From Chlorokybus atmophyticus (taxonomy: Eukaryota; Streptophyta; Chlorokybophyceae; Chlorokybales; Chlorokybaceae): a stretch of DNA of 64,000 nt. The translations under genes and the position numbers were made by a program. Location: assembly GCA_009103225.1 (NCBI GenBank), contig RHPI01003261.1:1-64000 (forward strand), in the 5' to 3' direction. The stretch's first letter is position 1; each line of letters starts with the position of its first letter. Below the pieces are notes generated by a model that worked only from the letters and a program-made list of their open reading frames with translations, ran no database searches and was not told the origin of the DNA. Shown one piece after another: positions 8,238 to 22,634 of the stretch.

Positions 8238-11200
8238 ATGGTAAAGCTGCCGACTCTGGAGGATGTGGAGCTGTTCAGGTCGCAGGAGATGCAGCTGGTG
8301 CAGCTCATCATACCTGCGGAGGCGGCCCATGACACCGTGTTGTTTCTCGGGGAGATCGGCATGGTCCAGTTCAAGGACGTAAGTCTGTTACGTTTGTTAC
8401 GTTGGTTGTTAAGTCAGCCCATTCATGTCTGAGTCGTCACGGCAGCCAGTGCTTGAGCTCGCTGCCACGCAATTTTGTGCTGACTTGCTCAATGAAGCAT
8501 TCTCTCGCGGCATTTTCCTTATGGCAATGTGCATTGCGTGGTGTGGAAGCTGATGTGTTGTTATGATGGCAGTTGAACCCGGATAAAAGCGCTTTTCAGC
8601 GCACCTATGCAAACCAGGTTGGTGGCATACACCAGTTAGCTTGTACATCGTGCAATTCGCAGTATGTTGCTATCAAACTCCCATAGCAACTGATTTGTTG
8701 CTGTGGAAGTACCTGTCACACCCGCTCACCAGCTTTGATTACTCGCAGGTGAAGCGATGCGATGAGATGGCGCGCAGGCTCAGGTTCTTCCAAGATCAGA
8801 TGGCCAAAGCCAACATGCGTCCAGCTCCTCGGCCTGGTCTTGACAAAGACCTTGATCTTGATGAGTTGGAGGTGCGCATTGACCAATGCAGACTGTAGTA
8901 CAAAGTGGCAGTTACCCGTATTGTCCAACAAATTGTTTGCCCTGTTATTGGCAGACCAAGCTGCAGGAGCTAGAGACTGAGTTACTGGAAATTATTACGA
9001 ACACAGACAAGCTCAAAAAAAGTCATGCGGAGCTCGTGGAGATGCAGCTGGTGCTTGAGAAGGTGAGGCTTTGTCTGCGAGAGCGTTAGTATGTGCTGAT
9101 TGTCGTGCGCGCTGACCAGAATAGCTTGTTGGTGCTCGCTTAGAAGCATGTAGGTTTTTGCTGATGGTCATGTGAACATGTGTTAGGCATGCACTAGCTT
9201 ATGCATGCCTGCTGCCAGGCTGGAGCATTTTTCGACTCAGCAAATGACGGGGCGCGTCTGCGTCAGCAGGAGTTGGAGAGCTCAGGAGGTGTCGAGGAAG
9301 GGATGGCTAGCCCACTGCTGCAAGCTCCGGTGCGCTGTAGTGGGGCTTGCGCGCATGCAAGTCCTGGCGTTCTTGCCAATGCGCCCAGCAGCTGCCAAGC
9401 TGTACTTACTGGCCTGTCCCTTTGCAGCCACAAGATCCCAAGGCAGTGCGGTTGGGGTTTGTTGCTGGCGTGATTGCTCAAGACAAGCTGTTGAGCTTTG
9501 AACGTGTGCTCTTCCGTGCAACTCGCGGCAACATGTTTCTCAAGCAAGCTCCTATCGAAGGCATGGTCGTTGACCCCCACACGGGAGATAAGGTGCGCTT
9601 GGGTTGTTGTGTAATGGATTCCTTACCTGGGGTGCAGCACAGTACCTTTAATTATGTTGATCGCATTGGGTTTTTCCAGATGCACAAGGTTGTGTTTACC
9701 GTGTTCTTTGCTGGTGAGCGTGCTCGCTCAAAGATAGTCAAGATCTGTGATTCCTTCAATGCAAATCGCTATCCCTTCCCCGAGGATGTTGCGCGCAGGC
9801 GTCAGATGTATGCAGAGGTACGCCATTAGCTCCCTTGCCCGCACAACGGTTCTGGCTCGCTTATCTAGCATGTAGCATACCATAACCACCCTGCGCAGGT
9901 GAATGCACGACTGGCTGAGTTGCATACTACCATTGAGGCTGGTGTTAGACACCGCGACAGCGTGTTGAGCACAGTTGGGCACAGTCTGGAGCTGTGGACT
10001 CGAACGGTAAGTAGGGGTTTGCATCCGCCCTATATGTGTACTGGTGGCATGCTCTGCTGCTTAACGTGGTGTTACAGGTTCATAGAGAAAAGGCTATCTA
10101 CCATACGCTCAACTTGCTAAGCAGTGACGTGACGCGCAAATGCCTAATTGCGGAAGGCTGGTGCCCGACATCTGCTCGATCTCAGGTCACAAATGATCTG
10201 ATCCTGCACGCTTGTTTTGGCAATTCTGCCAGCGGTTAAGTTGCTGACTAGGGTGTCTGGCAGATACAAGATGCTTTGTACAGGGCGGGAGCAAACAGCA
10301 GTGCCACTGTCAGCACAGTGCTACAGCCGATTGCAACGAAAGAAATGCCACCAACCTTCTTCCAAACCAACAAGTTCACGGAGTGCTTTCAGGAAATTGT
10401 TAATGCCTATGGGTAAAGTGACATATCACCATTCCGCACATTTTAGTATTTGAATCGTCAATCAGCATTGGCAGTTGCCCAGCTAACCCAGCCTTGTATG
10501 TGTGCAATAGGATGGCTCGATACCGAGAAGTAAATCCAGCTGTCTTCACTATGGTCACTTTCCCATTCCTATTTGCGGTGATGTTTGGAGACTTCGGGCA
10601 TGGGCTTCTCATGCTTGCAGCAGCACTGTGGTTTATCCGCAATGAGAAGAAGCTTGGTTCTGAGGTATGGCTTGTCATGCGTTTGTGTTGACTAGGTACT
10701 GTTCTGTTGCCTCGATTGGGCAACCGAATGCTTTGCTATGCTTCAAGTGTCAATTGTGCCTTTTCTGCAGCCCTTGAACGAGATTATTGCAATGATTTAT
10801 GGAGGCCGCTATTGCATTCTGCTGATGGCAATATTCTCAGTTTATGTGGGCCTCATCTACAATGAGTGTTTCTCCATACCCATGAACTTTTTTGGAAAAT
10901 CTGGCTTCGACTGTCATGTCGCGTAAGCAATACTTTCTGCCCACCTTTCCGTCAGCATGCGTGCGTGTGTGGCACCTGACTGCCTTTCAGTATATGCCAC
11001 TTGGCATTGCACCAGGAGTGCATTCGATTGTTATCCAGTCATCAGCTCAGGTGACCTCGGTGATACAGGTGGGCGACCACGACTGGTTGCGATCCTCGGT
11101 TGCAAAACCCTGACGACCCCAACAGTGTTGTGGACGTGTACCCTGTTGGAGCGGATCCGGTCTGGCATGGAACGCGCACCGAGTTGCCATTCTTCAACTC

Positions 11201-12512
11201 GCTCAAGATGAAGATGTCCATCATTATGGGTGTCAGCCAGATGATCCTTGGCATCTTTATGAGCCTACTGAACGCGCGCTATTTCAAGATGGGCTTGAAT
11301 ATATGGTATGTTTGGCTATTGAACTCGCAGATTTGTTGTATATTGATTCTGTCTGGCAGAGAGGCGGCCTGCAGTCCGTTGTGACCCACAATTCACTTCT
11401 GTGTGCAGGTGTGAGTTTGTGCCACAGATGCTGTTCCTCAATGCACTTTTTGGGTATCTGTCACTCCTGATCATCATCAAGTGGTGGTCGGGCTCTACGG
11501 CTGATTTGTATCATGTCATGATTTACATGTTCCTGTCCCCTGGTCTGGTTGAAGATGAGAACCGCCTCTTCCCGGGCCAGGCCGGCGTCCAGGTGCACCT
11601 TGGGCCACGTGTTGTTTGCCCTGAGCGGCTCATGGAGTACTGTAAGGTAGTTGTCAGTGAGGTGTGCGCAAGACTCATGTGTGTATACCGCATCTGCAGG
11701 TGCTGCTGGTGCTGATAGCGGTTGTGTGCGTCCCTTGGATGCTGATACCCAAGCCATTGATTCTTCGCAAGCGCTACTTGGCGGTAAGTGCTGCTACTGA
11801 CTCTTAGCCGCTCATCAGCGAGGTGATGCTTGTTGTTATCATGTAGAGCAAGCGAGGCGCCACATATGGCGTGCTCGGTGCCGCTGACTCTGAGGACGAC
11901 ACGCCTTCTTCACCACATGATGACCATGGAGGACACGGGGAGCACTTTGAGTTTGGAGAGGTCATGGTGCACCAGATGATCCACACGATTGAGTTTGTGC
12001 TGGGCGCCGTTTCCAACACTGCATCATACTTGCGGCTGTGGGCTCTGAGGTGAGTGTCTTGCAGGTGGAAGCATCCCGCAAGCCAGTCATATGACTGCCC
12101 TAGATGTGTGTCTCTGTAGCAGTTGTGTTGGCCTTGCGTCACGCTGACAATGTGTTGTGTGCAGTTTGGCACACGCCCAGCTGTCTGCTGTATTTTATGA
12201 CCGCATCCTTATGCTCTCCATAGGGTAAGAACCTGTAGTAATAAGCTTCTGTACGAGAATCCAGTCTATCTACGCTCCTCGTGTCTGCTGACATGTGCAT
12301 TATTTGGCAGATACGGGAGTGTCCCCGGCATTGTGGTTGGCTTTGCGGTATGGTTTGGTGTGACAATGGGAGTGTTGATGGTGATGGAGTCTCTCAGCGC
12401 CTTCCTGCACGCGCTGCGTCTGCACTGGGTCGAATTCATGAACAAGTTTTACATCGGCGACGGCTACCGCTTTGTGCCCTTCAGCTTCGTTGTGCCGCAG
12501 GAAGAATTGTGA
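8238..12512 (+). CDS. V-type proton ATPase subunit a (V0 sector)
   Basis: Subunit a couples the rotating c-ring of the vacuolar H+-ATPase to proton flow. Eighteen exons close in phase: 8238-8378, 8573-8617, 8749-8871, 8955-9062, 9219-9329, 9428-9592, 9680-9817, 9899-10006, 10078-10185, 10264-10412, 10511-10664, 10771-10922, 11069-11305, 11409-11592, 11700-11783, 11847-12049, 12165-12224, 12311-12512. They give 823 aa, the normal family length. Visible marks are [15 protein letters not shown] at the N terminus, [20 protein letters not shown] (start of the membrane domain), [11 protein letters not shown], and [15 protein letters not shown], whose Arg (residue 732) corresponds to the essential Arg735 of yeast Vph1. 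It ends in the conserved C-terminal helix (GYRFVPFSF). The least certain junction is the acceptor at 11069, chosen by phase. Confidence 0.95.
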
Positions 12513-13834
12513 TTGTGTACGACTGATGTAGTCTAGCTGGTAGCAAACTGGGTCGATTTGTATAAGAGTTGCAAATGTGGTACTGCTGGGTTGCGCTTGA
12601 AGCATGTGTCGGGCTTGCCCATTGTGTCAGCTGCTGCTGATGTGTCGTTTGTATGTTGCCTTGTTCAAAGTGTATGTGGCTAACGTAGGCCATCATCATA
12701 TAGTAATGCAGGAAATCAGCAGACAGCATATGTACATGGGTTGGCACGCAGAGACTGCGGGAGGACATAGTGCGAGTGCATATATGCATTGCGGTCAGGG
12801 GTGGGCATGTCCTGCTATACCGGTGAGTAGTAGATTACCCACCCAATGGCATGTTTCAGCTGCCGGCATTACAGACATCAACCTGGGGGCCTGGTGTTGT
12901 TGAAGATGTGCGTGGGAAATTGCATCCAGTGTGATGGTGGAGACTCGAGCAAGCGCGGCGTTGTCCTCAGCAGTTCGTTGCCCCACTCCTTAGCTTGTTC
13001 TTGCACGTTGCGGCAATCTTATGCCAAAGCGTTGTTCTAGTGTGAAGGAGAGATACCGAAGGCCAGCCCCATGACATATTATGCGGCCTCAGTATGCAAT
13101 TCGTTTTTGTAAATATGTTTATAATGCAGGGTGCTTGGTATCCGTAATGTATGGCAGGCCTGCTTGAAAAGGAAAAGGTCGTTGTCGTGGTGGTCACGCA
13201 GGGCATTGGTTCGTTTGGTACTCTATCAGCAGAGCTAACTCTCAGGTTTGCCTCATACATTTGTTGGTTGGTTTGTTGTGGCTGTATGTATTGCTATTGC
13301 AGTTGCCCGTGTAATGCCACCCGCCTTGCCTTGCCTTGCCTTGCCCATTGGCCCTGTTGTATGTGTTGCATCGTATGCACTGTGGCAAGGCAGGGTTTGG
13401 GCGAAAAGCAACAAACCATCAACCAGGCACAGCAGTGACGTAGTCGCATCTAGAGTGAAGCTTCGAACAAGCTGACTTACGAACAAATTGCAGCAAAAAC
13501 GCAACGCGCAAAGTCCTGCCCAGCCAAGTGAGCGCTATCCTCTTTACTACTCCTTGTACTCCTGGCCCACAGCTCGACACAGATCCGCAACACCCATCAA
13601 GCCTAGTATAACCATGCTTCACATCACCACCTACTCGCCCTGCTACCCCACCACCATGAAGTCCTCCTCCTGCCGCCGCCGCCGCCCAAACCCCATTTTG
13701 AATGTTAGGGTTTTCCCGCCTTCAGTTTCAAAACTGTGAAGCCGTTTGGTTTTGCTGCAGCGGCGGCGGGAGCGGCGGGGGCGTTATCGTCGGCGGGTGT
13801 CTTTCACTTGAGCAGGCCTAGGGAAGTTGTCGTC
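12513..13834. other. Intergenic, V-ATPase a to SMC4
   Basis: No convincing gene. It holds a short (CCTTG)n run near 13321-13346 and the GC-rich 5' leader of SMC4, where the SMC4 frame is open upstream of its ATG back to about 13736. Confidence 0.5.
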
Positions 13835-16800
13835 ATGGAGGACGTGGCCAAAAGGGACGAAGCGGGTAGCGATGTTTCTGCCGAGGTCGTCGGCAATGGC
13901 GCCGGGCCCCAGGAGGAGGGGAAGGTTGGAGAGGAGGAGGAGGCAGCGGTGAAGGCGGAGGTGGAGAAGGAGTCCTTCGTGCAACACTCCCCGGCGGTGA
14001 CGCTGACGCAGCCAGAGGTATCGCCGCCTGCCTCTGCGCCTCCTCCTCACGAGCAGCAGCAGCAGAGGCAGAGGCTGGTCATAAGGGAGATGGTGCTGGA
14101 GAACTTCAAGTCGTATGCTGGAGAGCAGCGCATTGGGCCTTTTCACAAGGTGTGAGCGGCACACTCACACAGTCATAGCAGCAATAATGTATGTAGTAAT
14201 GTGGTGCACACGCATGGAAGAAAGGGTACATTCAGTGTGCGGTGCGCCGCTAGCGAGTGCATGTGCTGATGTAGTTTTATGGTCGATTAATTAAGCAAAA
14301 CTTGTGTAAAGATGCAACAGCAACGCAACCACTTTGGTAGGAATGCCAATTGGAACAGAACTCACAGTTCAGTTTGCATGCAGATGACAGTATGTTAAGA
14401 ACGGTGTAGTCAGCAGGCATATTGGTCACATTGTATCGCTGTTGATGCACAGCTCGCCTACAGTCTCCTCTTGACGTGCTATATGACAGTGCTTCTCGTC
14501 TGTGGTTGGGCCCAATGGAAGCGGCAAATCCAACGTAATTGATGCGCTGCTATTTGTCTTTGCGCGTCGCGCCAAGCAGGTATCTCTTTGAGCCTTCCAA
14601 GCACAACAATGCTCACACGTGCAATCCTGCCAGGGCACTAGTAACATCTGCTATTGACATGATACTCGCTGTGTGCTTGTGCAGATGCGCTTGAACAAAG
14701 TGTCTGAGCTGATTCACAACTCAACACACCATCAAAACCTTGATTACGCAAGCGTCTCTGTGTACTTCCAAGAGATCATCGACACGGTAAGCTTACAGTA
14801 CAGTCATGGATAAGCTCGTCATATTTACGATACCAATCAGTCTGTCAACCAGCAGGACGTTGACGAAGGCTTTGAGGTGGTGCCCAACAGCGAGCTCGTT
14901 GTCACGCGCGTGGCATACCGCAACAACACTTCCAAGTATCTCATCAACGGCCGCAACAGCAATGCTGGGGAGGTCACAACTGTCCTGAAAGGCAAGGGCG
15001 TTGACCTCGACAACAACCGTTTCCTCATCTTGCAGGTAAGTACTTGAAGCAACCTCACACGTGCCGGGTGAAGTTTGTGCATGTTTGATTGAGACACACA
15101 ACTTGCAGGGAGAGGTTGAGCAGATTGCTATGATGAAGCCCAAAGGGCAGGGTCCCCATGATGAGGGACTGTTGGAGTATCTTGAGGACATCATCGGCAC
15201 GAACCAGTACGTGCAGCAGATTGAGGAGACGGCAGTAAGGTAGTTGCTCTTGACACTACACTAGTTACCATTCACGCATGACCATCACAACAGCACATAG
15301 TGCGTAGCGTTGGTTTGCAACTCCACACATGTTTTGCCCTAGGCTTGAGGAGATGAATGACCAACGACAAGGCATGGTGCAGCGTGTCAAGATTGTTGAA
15401 AAAGATCTTGCCGGACTGGAGGTAAAAAAACGGTGTGAAGCTTCATTCACTACGCATGGAGAATTTACATACATTGTAACCCTTGACACATATGATTGCA
15501 GGGTCCCAAGAAAGAGGCTGAAGCGTATCAGCAGAAAGAGAATGAGCTCCTGACTTGCCGCAGCAACCTGTACCAGCTGTATCAGTGGCAATGCACTGTC
15601 AACGCTGGGGACTTTGAGGCGCAGCGAGAGAAGGAAGAGGAAAAGCTGCAGCAGGAAAGGTGCGTGACTGGCTCCAAGCCTGATTGGGGCATAGTACGTT
15701 GCTATCTGCTGTGAAATGAACAGCAGCACCAAGACAATACACCTAACAGGGCGAAGTTAGAGGAACATAAGAAGGAGCTTGATGAGCTGCAGCGGTCTTA
15801 TGAGAACCACAGAGCAGAGCACACGGTAAGAGGCCAGCCACAGCTGGATATGCATAAAGTTATAGTTGTATGTGTTGATTAAAATTAGAACCGCGTGACG
15901 GAGGTGGCAAATCAACATCACCTGCTTACTCAGGCAATCATCAAGGAGCTTGCTCAGTGCCAAGAGGACTTCTCATCATTCGAGCGCAAGGATATACAGT
16001 ACAGAGAGAGTCTCAAGCACGTGAAGTCAAAGCTCAAGAAGCTTGACGACAAGATCACCAAGGTTCACATCAAACAATTTAAGATGAAGGCCAAGGCTGC
16101 ATTGCATCGGCGATTTGCATGTGTCTCAACTGCATGAATTGTTGAAATGCAGGATGCAGCAAAGCAAGGCAAATTGCAAGAAGAGAGCGCTGCGGCCACA
16201 GAAGAGATTCCAAAGCTAGAGGCAAAGCAGGAAAAGCTGGGCGTCAAACTGTCAGTGGACGAGCAAGTGCTGCAGCAGATGCTTGACGGCATCAAAGGTG
16301 AGGACAGGTCTTTTTATCGATGTTATGTCATCTTTATGTCGCTCAGCCCCTTGGTGAGCCCTTGCAAGATGCAGTTTCTCCTATGCAGATGAGGTTGAGG
16401 GCTACAGAATGCAGCTGGACACCGTGCAAGAAAAGCTTGCGCCCTGGGAGCGACAGCTGTCCGAGCTTCAGTCGCAGTCTGATGTTGCTTCATCTGAGCG
16501 TGATCTTCTGACATCAAAGGTAATGCATGCAGGGCTGTTGCACATATACTGTGTATCTAGCTTGTTGTTGACAATGTTTGTGCGTGTAGCAAACGGCTGC
16601 CCAGAGTCAGTATGATGAAGCACTCGGCAACTGCGAAGACATCAAGGAGAAGATAGTCAGCAAAGAGCAGGACATAAGCCGCATGCTTGCTTGTTTGGAG
16701 GAACAGCAGGCCACAGCCAAAGCAGCAAGAAAGACCGAACAAGTGGGAAACACATTGCAACGACATATGCGCGCACTCACACATGTGCACGCATCTTTGG

Positions 16801-19800
16801 TGTTGTTATAATCTCACACTTGCAGGAAACTGTGAAGCGTGCAGCAGCTCTGACAGACCGGTTGAAGACTGTCCGTGGACGCGTGGCTGAGAAAAAGTCT
16901 GTTCAGTCCCAGGAGAAGTCGAGGGGTGCGGTCCTCAAGGCCTTGCTTGAAGGGAAGGCCACTGGCAAGCTCACCGGCATCTATGGCCGCCTCGGCGACT
17001 TAGGCGCCATTGACGGTATATTTATGATGTATAATGTGCTGGCAACTTGTCATGTTGTTGTCTGCGCACTGTTGTTGTATGCATGCAGAACATGTGCGAA
17101 TACTGGCATATACCATACACTGACTGCAGTGCTTGGCAAGTTCCAGGCAGTAGTTGTATGGAGATATGTCGAACAGTAGTGAACTATTGTGATGGTGCAA
17201 TGCAGCTAAGTATGATGTGGCCATCTCCACTGCCTGCGGTGCTTTGGACTACTTGCTGGTAGAAAGCACTGCTGATGCGCAGAAGTGCGTCGAGTTCTTG
17301 CGCACAAACAGCCTCGGCGTCGCAACCTTTCTCATTCTGGTACACAAAACACCTGCCTTGAGACTCTTCCCTCCACGCAGCCGTTTGTGTGATGTTGACT
17401 TTTGCTATTGATGTCTGACTGCATTCCCCTTTGAAGGAGAAGCAACGTAACTTAGAAGGCGTGATGAGGGAAAAGCACCAGCCTCCAGAGAATGTGCCAC
17501 GCCTGTTTGACCTAATCAAGGTTAGACAACGCATGCGTGCTGTTGGCAATGCGATTGCTGTACGAGCGGTTGTGTGCAAACAGTCCATAGTACTCCCTTG
17601 ACTTAAGTTGAGATAATCCGCTGCCAGGTGCAAGATGAGCGGTTGCTGCCAGCTTTCTTCTTTGCATTGCGCAACACTGTTGTTGCTGAGGACTTGGAGC
17701 AGGTGAGCTTGCAGTGATGACACAACGCAAGTGTTGCAGACATGCATATGCACACGCATGCACGCATGCGCACATGCATGCACACTCTCACGCGGAAACA
17801 CGCGCGCACACACTGAGCAGCCGCACATTCTCACGTTCTCCTGTCACGCAGGCCACACGCATCGCCTACGGCAAAGACACGCGCTTCCGCCGCGTGGTCA
17901 CGCTCGAGGGCCAGTTGATTGAGACCTCGGGCACGATGTCGGGTGGCGGCGGGAGGCCGATTGCGGGGAAGATGGGCTCGAAGGTGGTGGCTGCGGACGC
18001 TGCGGGCGAGTCCGAGCTGGCGAAGCTCGAACATGAGATGACGAGTGCGGCCACTGCGCTGGAGACTGCGCAGAAAGAGGCGGCTGAGCACGCTGCAAAG
18101 GCGGCTGAGGCGGAGAAGACGGTGGCTGAGCTGGAACTTGCCATACCCAAAGCGAAGATGGAGGTATAATGCTAGCTGCATGTGGATGAACACAGGCACA
18201 TGCATATGCACAACATCATGTGTGCATGTGGTTGAGCAAGCACATGCACAGCTTTACGTGTGAGAGTTGTGCTTGTGGACGTGTGCTTGTGCTGGAACAT
18301 GCACGACTTGCAGACATGGTTGTGCAGTTCTTGCAAGTCAAAAACTTGATATAGCAAGTGATGTCATTGAAGTCATAGGAGTACATCAACATATCAACTT
18401 TCACTCAATGAGCCCAAGATGGTATTACACCCACGAGGCAGTGGGCTGTGTGCTTGTGAATTCCAACAATTTGGTCCGCAGGTGACAGCGCTGCGAGAGC
18501 AGCTGCGCAATGTGGAGCAGCGCTTGAAAGGCCTCAAGGCTGCCATTGCCATGAGCGCGGAGGACAAGGCGCGCGTGGCTCATCTGGAGAATGTTGTCTC
18601 GCGCGCCACCGCTGAGATGGAGAAGGTCAAAAAGAGCTCTGCCAAGCTCCACCAGCAGGTACGTACCCTCGTGATATGTATCAGGATGTGTATGACCACA
18701 CGAACACATGCTGGCTTGCGATGTTGAAGTTCTTATTACACAGTGCTTACATGTACACTTTCTTACTGCCTAAGCCAACACAGTGTTGAAAACTGCACTG
18801 TGTTGTATGTATCAGTCTGTGGTAGCCCGCTACGAGGTGATTTGATGTTGTTCTCTGCTGCTTATCATGCAGGTCAGCGAGCTGCAAACACAGATAGAAC
18901 ATGCTGGAGGCGAGGCATTGAAGAAGCAGAAGCAGACTGTAGCTGACTTGCAGCAGGTATGCGCTGTATGTTGCATGTTGGTCGGTTCATGTAACTGCAT
19001 AACAGTCAGATATGATTTTGCACACATAGTATACATTTTGGCCTCTGGCGACACCAGATCATTAGCGATACATCATCGGCAATGAGCAAAGCCAAAGTCC
19101 TCATCACGACAAACGCCAAGGCAGTGGAGAAGCTGGCTGTTGTTCTGTCCGAGTCGGAGAAAGAGCGCGAGCAGCTGCACGCACAAACCGAGCAGCTGAA
19201 GAGCGACTTCAAACAGCTCGAGAGCGAGGCTTTCGACGTCATGGAGGCCGTCAAAAAGACACAACAGGTAGCTGTTGCTGTTTTCGCTGCTCTGGTTGTG
19301 TGAACTGTTGGAGGTGATTTGGATTCAAGGAGTGTTCGTGCAGGTTGTTGATGAGAAGGCCAGTCGGCTGACATTGATACAAGCAGAGTACCACGACAGG
19401 AAGAAGAATGTGGACACGCTGCGCACAGCAGAGGTACGTCTGTGCGCGCATGTGTGGTTTTGGTCACAGCGTTGGGTGCTAACAAAGTAGTTCATGCACA
19501 TAAGCTCATGGCGATTGCACAAAACTTCAGGTTGAGCTGGCCAACCGCATTGACGACTTCAGAAGAGAGATCAAAGAGAACAGAGCTAGGGCGACTCAAT
19601 GGGCCAAGAAAATTGAAGACACCCGACAACAGCACGCAGAGTAAGCCACGACTGACATGAGCACACACAACCATTGTTGGCGTGTGAATGTTTCGCTTAA
19701 CAACCACTATGCAGTTCTCTCGCTCAGAGCGGAAGCTCCCCGGACACGCTTCCAGCAACACTTACTAAAGAAGAGCTCCAGGGCGCATCGCAAGAAGAAG

Positions 19801-21039
19801 CCGAGCACGCGATGGCTTCGCTTGATGAGCAACTTGCCCAAATGCAGCCCAACATGGCTGCAATCAATGAGTGAGTATTGTCCCGCATAATGTGCTCGTG
19901 CGTGTGGTATTCAATGTTTCAGTCATGCATTGGCTTCAACATGATCACGCAGGTATCGACGGAAAGAGCAGGACTATGCTGAGCGTGCACGAGACTTGGA
20001 GAAGGCCACTTCAGAGCGGGATGGCGTGCGACAAACCTATGATGCGGTCTGCAAACGAAGGTATGCGCTGATGGGAGGGTTATATTACACGACCTGCCCG
20101 GCTTCAGCACTCAGGAAGTATTGATGTATGGTTGATTTACCTTACCTTTCGATGCAGGTTGGATGAGTTCATGGAAGGCTTCAACACAATCAGCATGAAG
20201 CTCAAGGAGATGTATCAGGTGACTGCACATGCAGGAACAAATGGATGTTTGTTATGTTACGCTTGTTCATCACTAGCCACTGCAAAGCATTGAATACAAT
20301 CAATATGGTGGGTCTCCTTGCAGATGATTACTCTTGGGGGTGATGCTGAACTGGAACTCGTGGACTCGCTTGACCCTTTCTCTGAAGGCATCGTGTTCAG
20401 CGTCCGCCCGCCCAAGAAGAGCTGGAAAAACATATGCAACCTTTCTGGTGGAGAAAAGGTGAGTGCACGCATAAAATATCAAAGTGAAAACCGCATATGC
20501 CAACCTGCACTCCTGGCTGATTGTGTGTTGAGCAGACTCTGAGCTCGCTGGCGCTCGTGTTTGCTCTTCACCACTACAAGCCAACTCCGCTCTATGTCAT
20601 GGATGAGATTGATGCTGCATTGGGTAAGCGCTTGCGTGTGTCCTGACTCCCAGTCTGCAATCAACTTTGATACTTACAACAAGCGTAACATTGTGCGTGT
20701 TGGGGGTATGTTGTAGACTTCAAGAATGTCTCCATTGTGGCGCATTACATCAAGGAGAGGACAAAGGATGCGCAGTTTGTCATCATCAGGTACAAGCTGT
20801 GGGAAAGACCTGTTGCGTGCGTGTGGGAAAGACCTGTTGCGTGCATGCGTGTCTGTTCATGAAGTTGTGGTCATGGGTTATTGGAAGAGTGTGTCTCCAG
20901 TACTGATGGTTCACTGGTGTCCAGTTTGCGCAACAACATGTTTGAGCTTGCGGACCGGTTGGTTGGCATCTACAAGACAGACAATACCACCAAGAGCGTG
21001 ACTATCAACCCGGGTAGCTTTGTGGTGGCTGCTGCTTGA
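13835..21039 (+). CDS. SMC4: Condensin subunit SMC4
   Basis: SMC4 pairs with SMC2 as the ATPase core of condensin. Twenty-nine exons close in phase and give 1311 aa: 13835-14149, 14490-14579, 14685-14786, 14856-15035, 15109-15239, 15343-15421, 15502-15659, 15750-15825, 15889-16062, 16153-16297, 16389-16519, 16590-16742, 16826-17015, 17206-17339, 17437-17520, 17628-17702, 17852-18163, 18482-18658, 18873-18956, 19058-19267, 19344-19433, 19531-19640, 19715-19870, 19953-20060, 20158-20218, 20324-20458, 20536-20623, 20717-20789, 20925-21039. An acidic N-tail precedes [19 protein letters not shown]. Walker A GPNGSGKS is at 112-119, the SMC4-type [19 protein letters not shown] follows, the hinge ([13 protein letters not shown]) comes near 630, SGTMSGGG after it, signature LSGGEK at 1215-1220 and Walker B with DEIDAAL at 1243-1249. 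Coiled-coil sequence separates heads and hinge. Confidence 0.96.
20799..20844 (+). repeat. Tandem 24-bp duplication in last SMC4 intron
   Basis: The 22-base string starting GTGGGAAAGACCTG occurs at 20799-20820 and again at 20823-20844 inside the intron between the last two exons. Confidence 0.85.
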
Positions 21040-22016
21040 AGTGTATATGCAACAACTACATTGATGTATGATACTAGTTTTACAGCATACTGTACATTAC
21101 AACACTATATTGTATATTCTCTGCTGGGAATGTTGCTGCTGCACTGTTGCTGGGTTCTTGATGGTTATGCATAGTCATAGTCAGTCGCGATGCGATCTGC
21201 CTCCTCCCCTCTGCAAATGAGCCTGTCATAGGTGTACATAAACCTCAAGAACTATTCTAGGCATGCAATAAATGCCTTGCGTTGAACATGCACAGTGTCA
21301 CTCACTGACTGCCAGCACACGCCATTCTTCCAACACATACCTTCATTTGCCAACCAACACCACCGGGCACAGCCAACTACTTACAGCTATTTACTACTAG
21401 CTACCCCACCCTGTTAGTGATGCACATGCAGTGGTTTTTACCTGTACTTGTCGCAGTTTACAACACTCATGCACACTTGTTTGCATATCTGCTTGGAAAC
21501 ACACGCATGCCATGCGCATAGGCTTTCTAAACAGAGGCAAAGCATGCAAGCACACCGCACAGCACACAGCCACAAGGGCCAGAACACTCAATCACACGGG
21601 CGCAAGCCAAGCGTAGCTAAGTGCACTAACTATGTGCGTGAGGCGAGCGGTGCATCAGGCCCACACAACCTAACATGTCAAGCAGGCCCAATATGCGCTA
21701 TGCACAGCGACTCTGTAAGGCACAGCTGAACTAGCGCCACAGTCGCAGCTCTCCATCAGCAAAAGCACTAATGCAGCACTATTGCACAGCTCGGGAAACG
21801 ACCTTAGGGAGCTTCGGTCCATCTGTGTCCATGGAAAAGCCACCAAGCAAGCATCACTAGTGGTGATTTTGCTACACGACTGCTACGTTTGCTACATGCT
21901 TACAGTAACCTTGCTACACTGCACCACCGTGCACACGCTACGTCCCTACTGTTGATGCATGCGTGCAAAAGAAGGAGCGAAACAGCCGCACCTACGAGCA
22001 CAGTTCAGGTGTAAGC
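21040..22016. other. Intergenic, SMC4 to DUF1824 gene
   Basis: AT-rich SMC4 3' region followed by s-low-complexity CA-rich sequence. I find no conserved frame or RNA gene. Confidence 0.5.
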
Positions 22017-22596
22017 ATGCCGCTAGCGCCGGCGGCGGCGGTGCTGCCGGCGGCGGCGGGTCTTGCGTCGTTGTCGTCGTTGTCGTCGTCATCGTCATCG
22101 CGGCTGCCAAGCCAGCTCTCACCTCCTCCGTCCCTCAGCCTGCCGCACGTCAAGCCAGCTGCGCAACACCTCAGACACAGACTCCCACTACTCAACTCCT
22201 CCAGCCTCAGCCGCCAGGCCAGGCCAAGCACCAGGCCAGGTCAATGCAGCGCTGAGCCTGGAGCTTCCTCTCCTCCTCCTCCTTCAGCTTCACAGCCTTC
22301 CACACCTCCACAGCAGCAGGACACTGCCGCAGGTGTGGGATAGATGCTAGAGTCAGACCTCTCATCCACAAGTTGTTATTGTAAGAGTTTCATCCTTCTG
22401 TGTATGTGCATGTGTGTTTGTGACTTGTAATTGATTGATTCGCTCAGCTGCGTGGCGTGTTTTGGATGAGTACAACCTCAATGACGCTGCGGGCAAGTTG
22501 CAGAGCGTTGATCGCATTGAGCTGAGAGACTGCGTGCTTGCTGCGGCTGAGGCAAGCGCTGCAGCAGGAGAAAGCCCACTACTTGGGGTGAGAATG

Positions 22597-22634
<38 letters not shown>

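Noticed and set aside
16590-17015. Alternative short frames in SMC4 introns
   Set aside because: All are shadows of the SMC4 exons or CA/TG-rich intron sequence.
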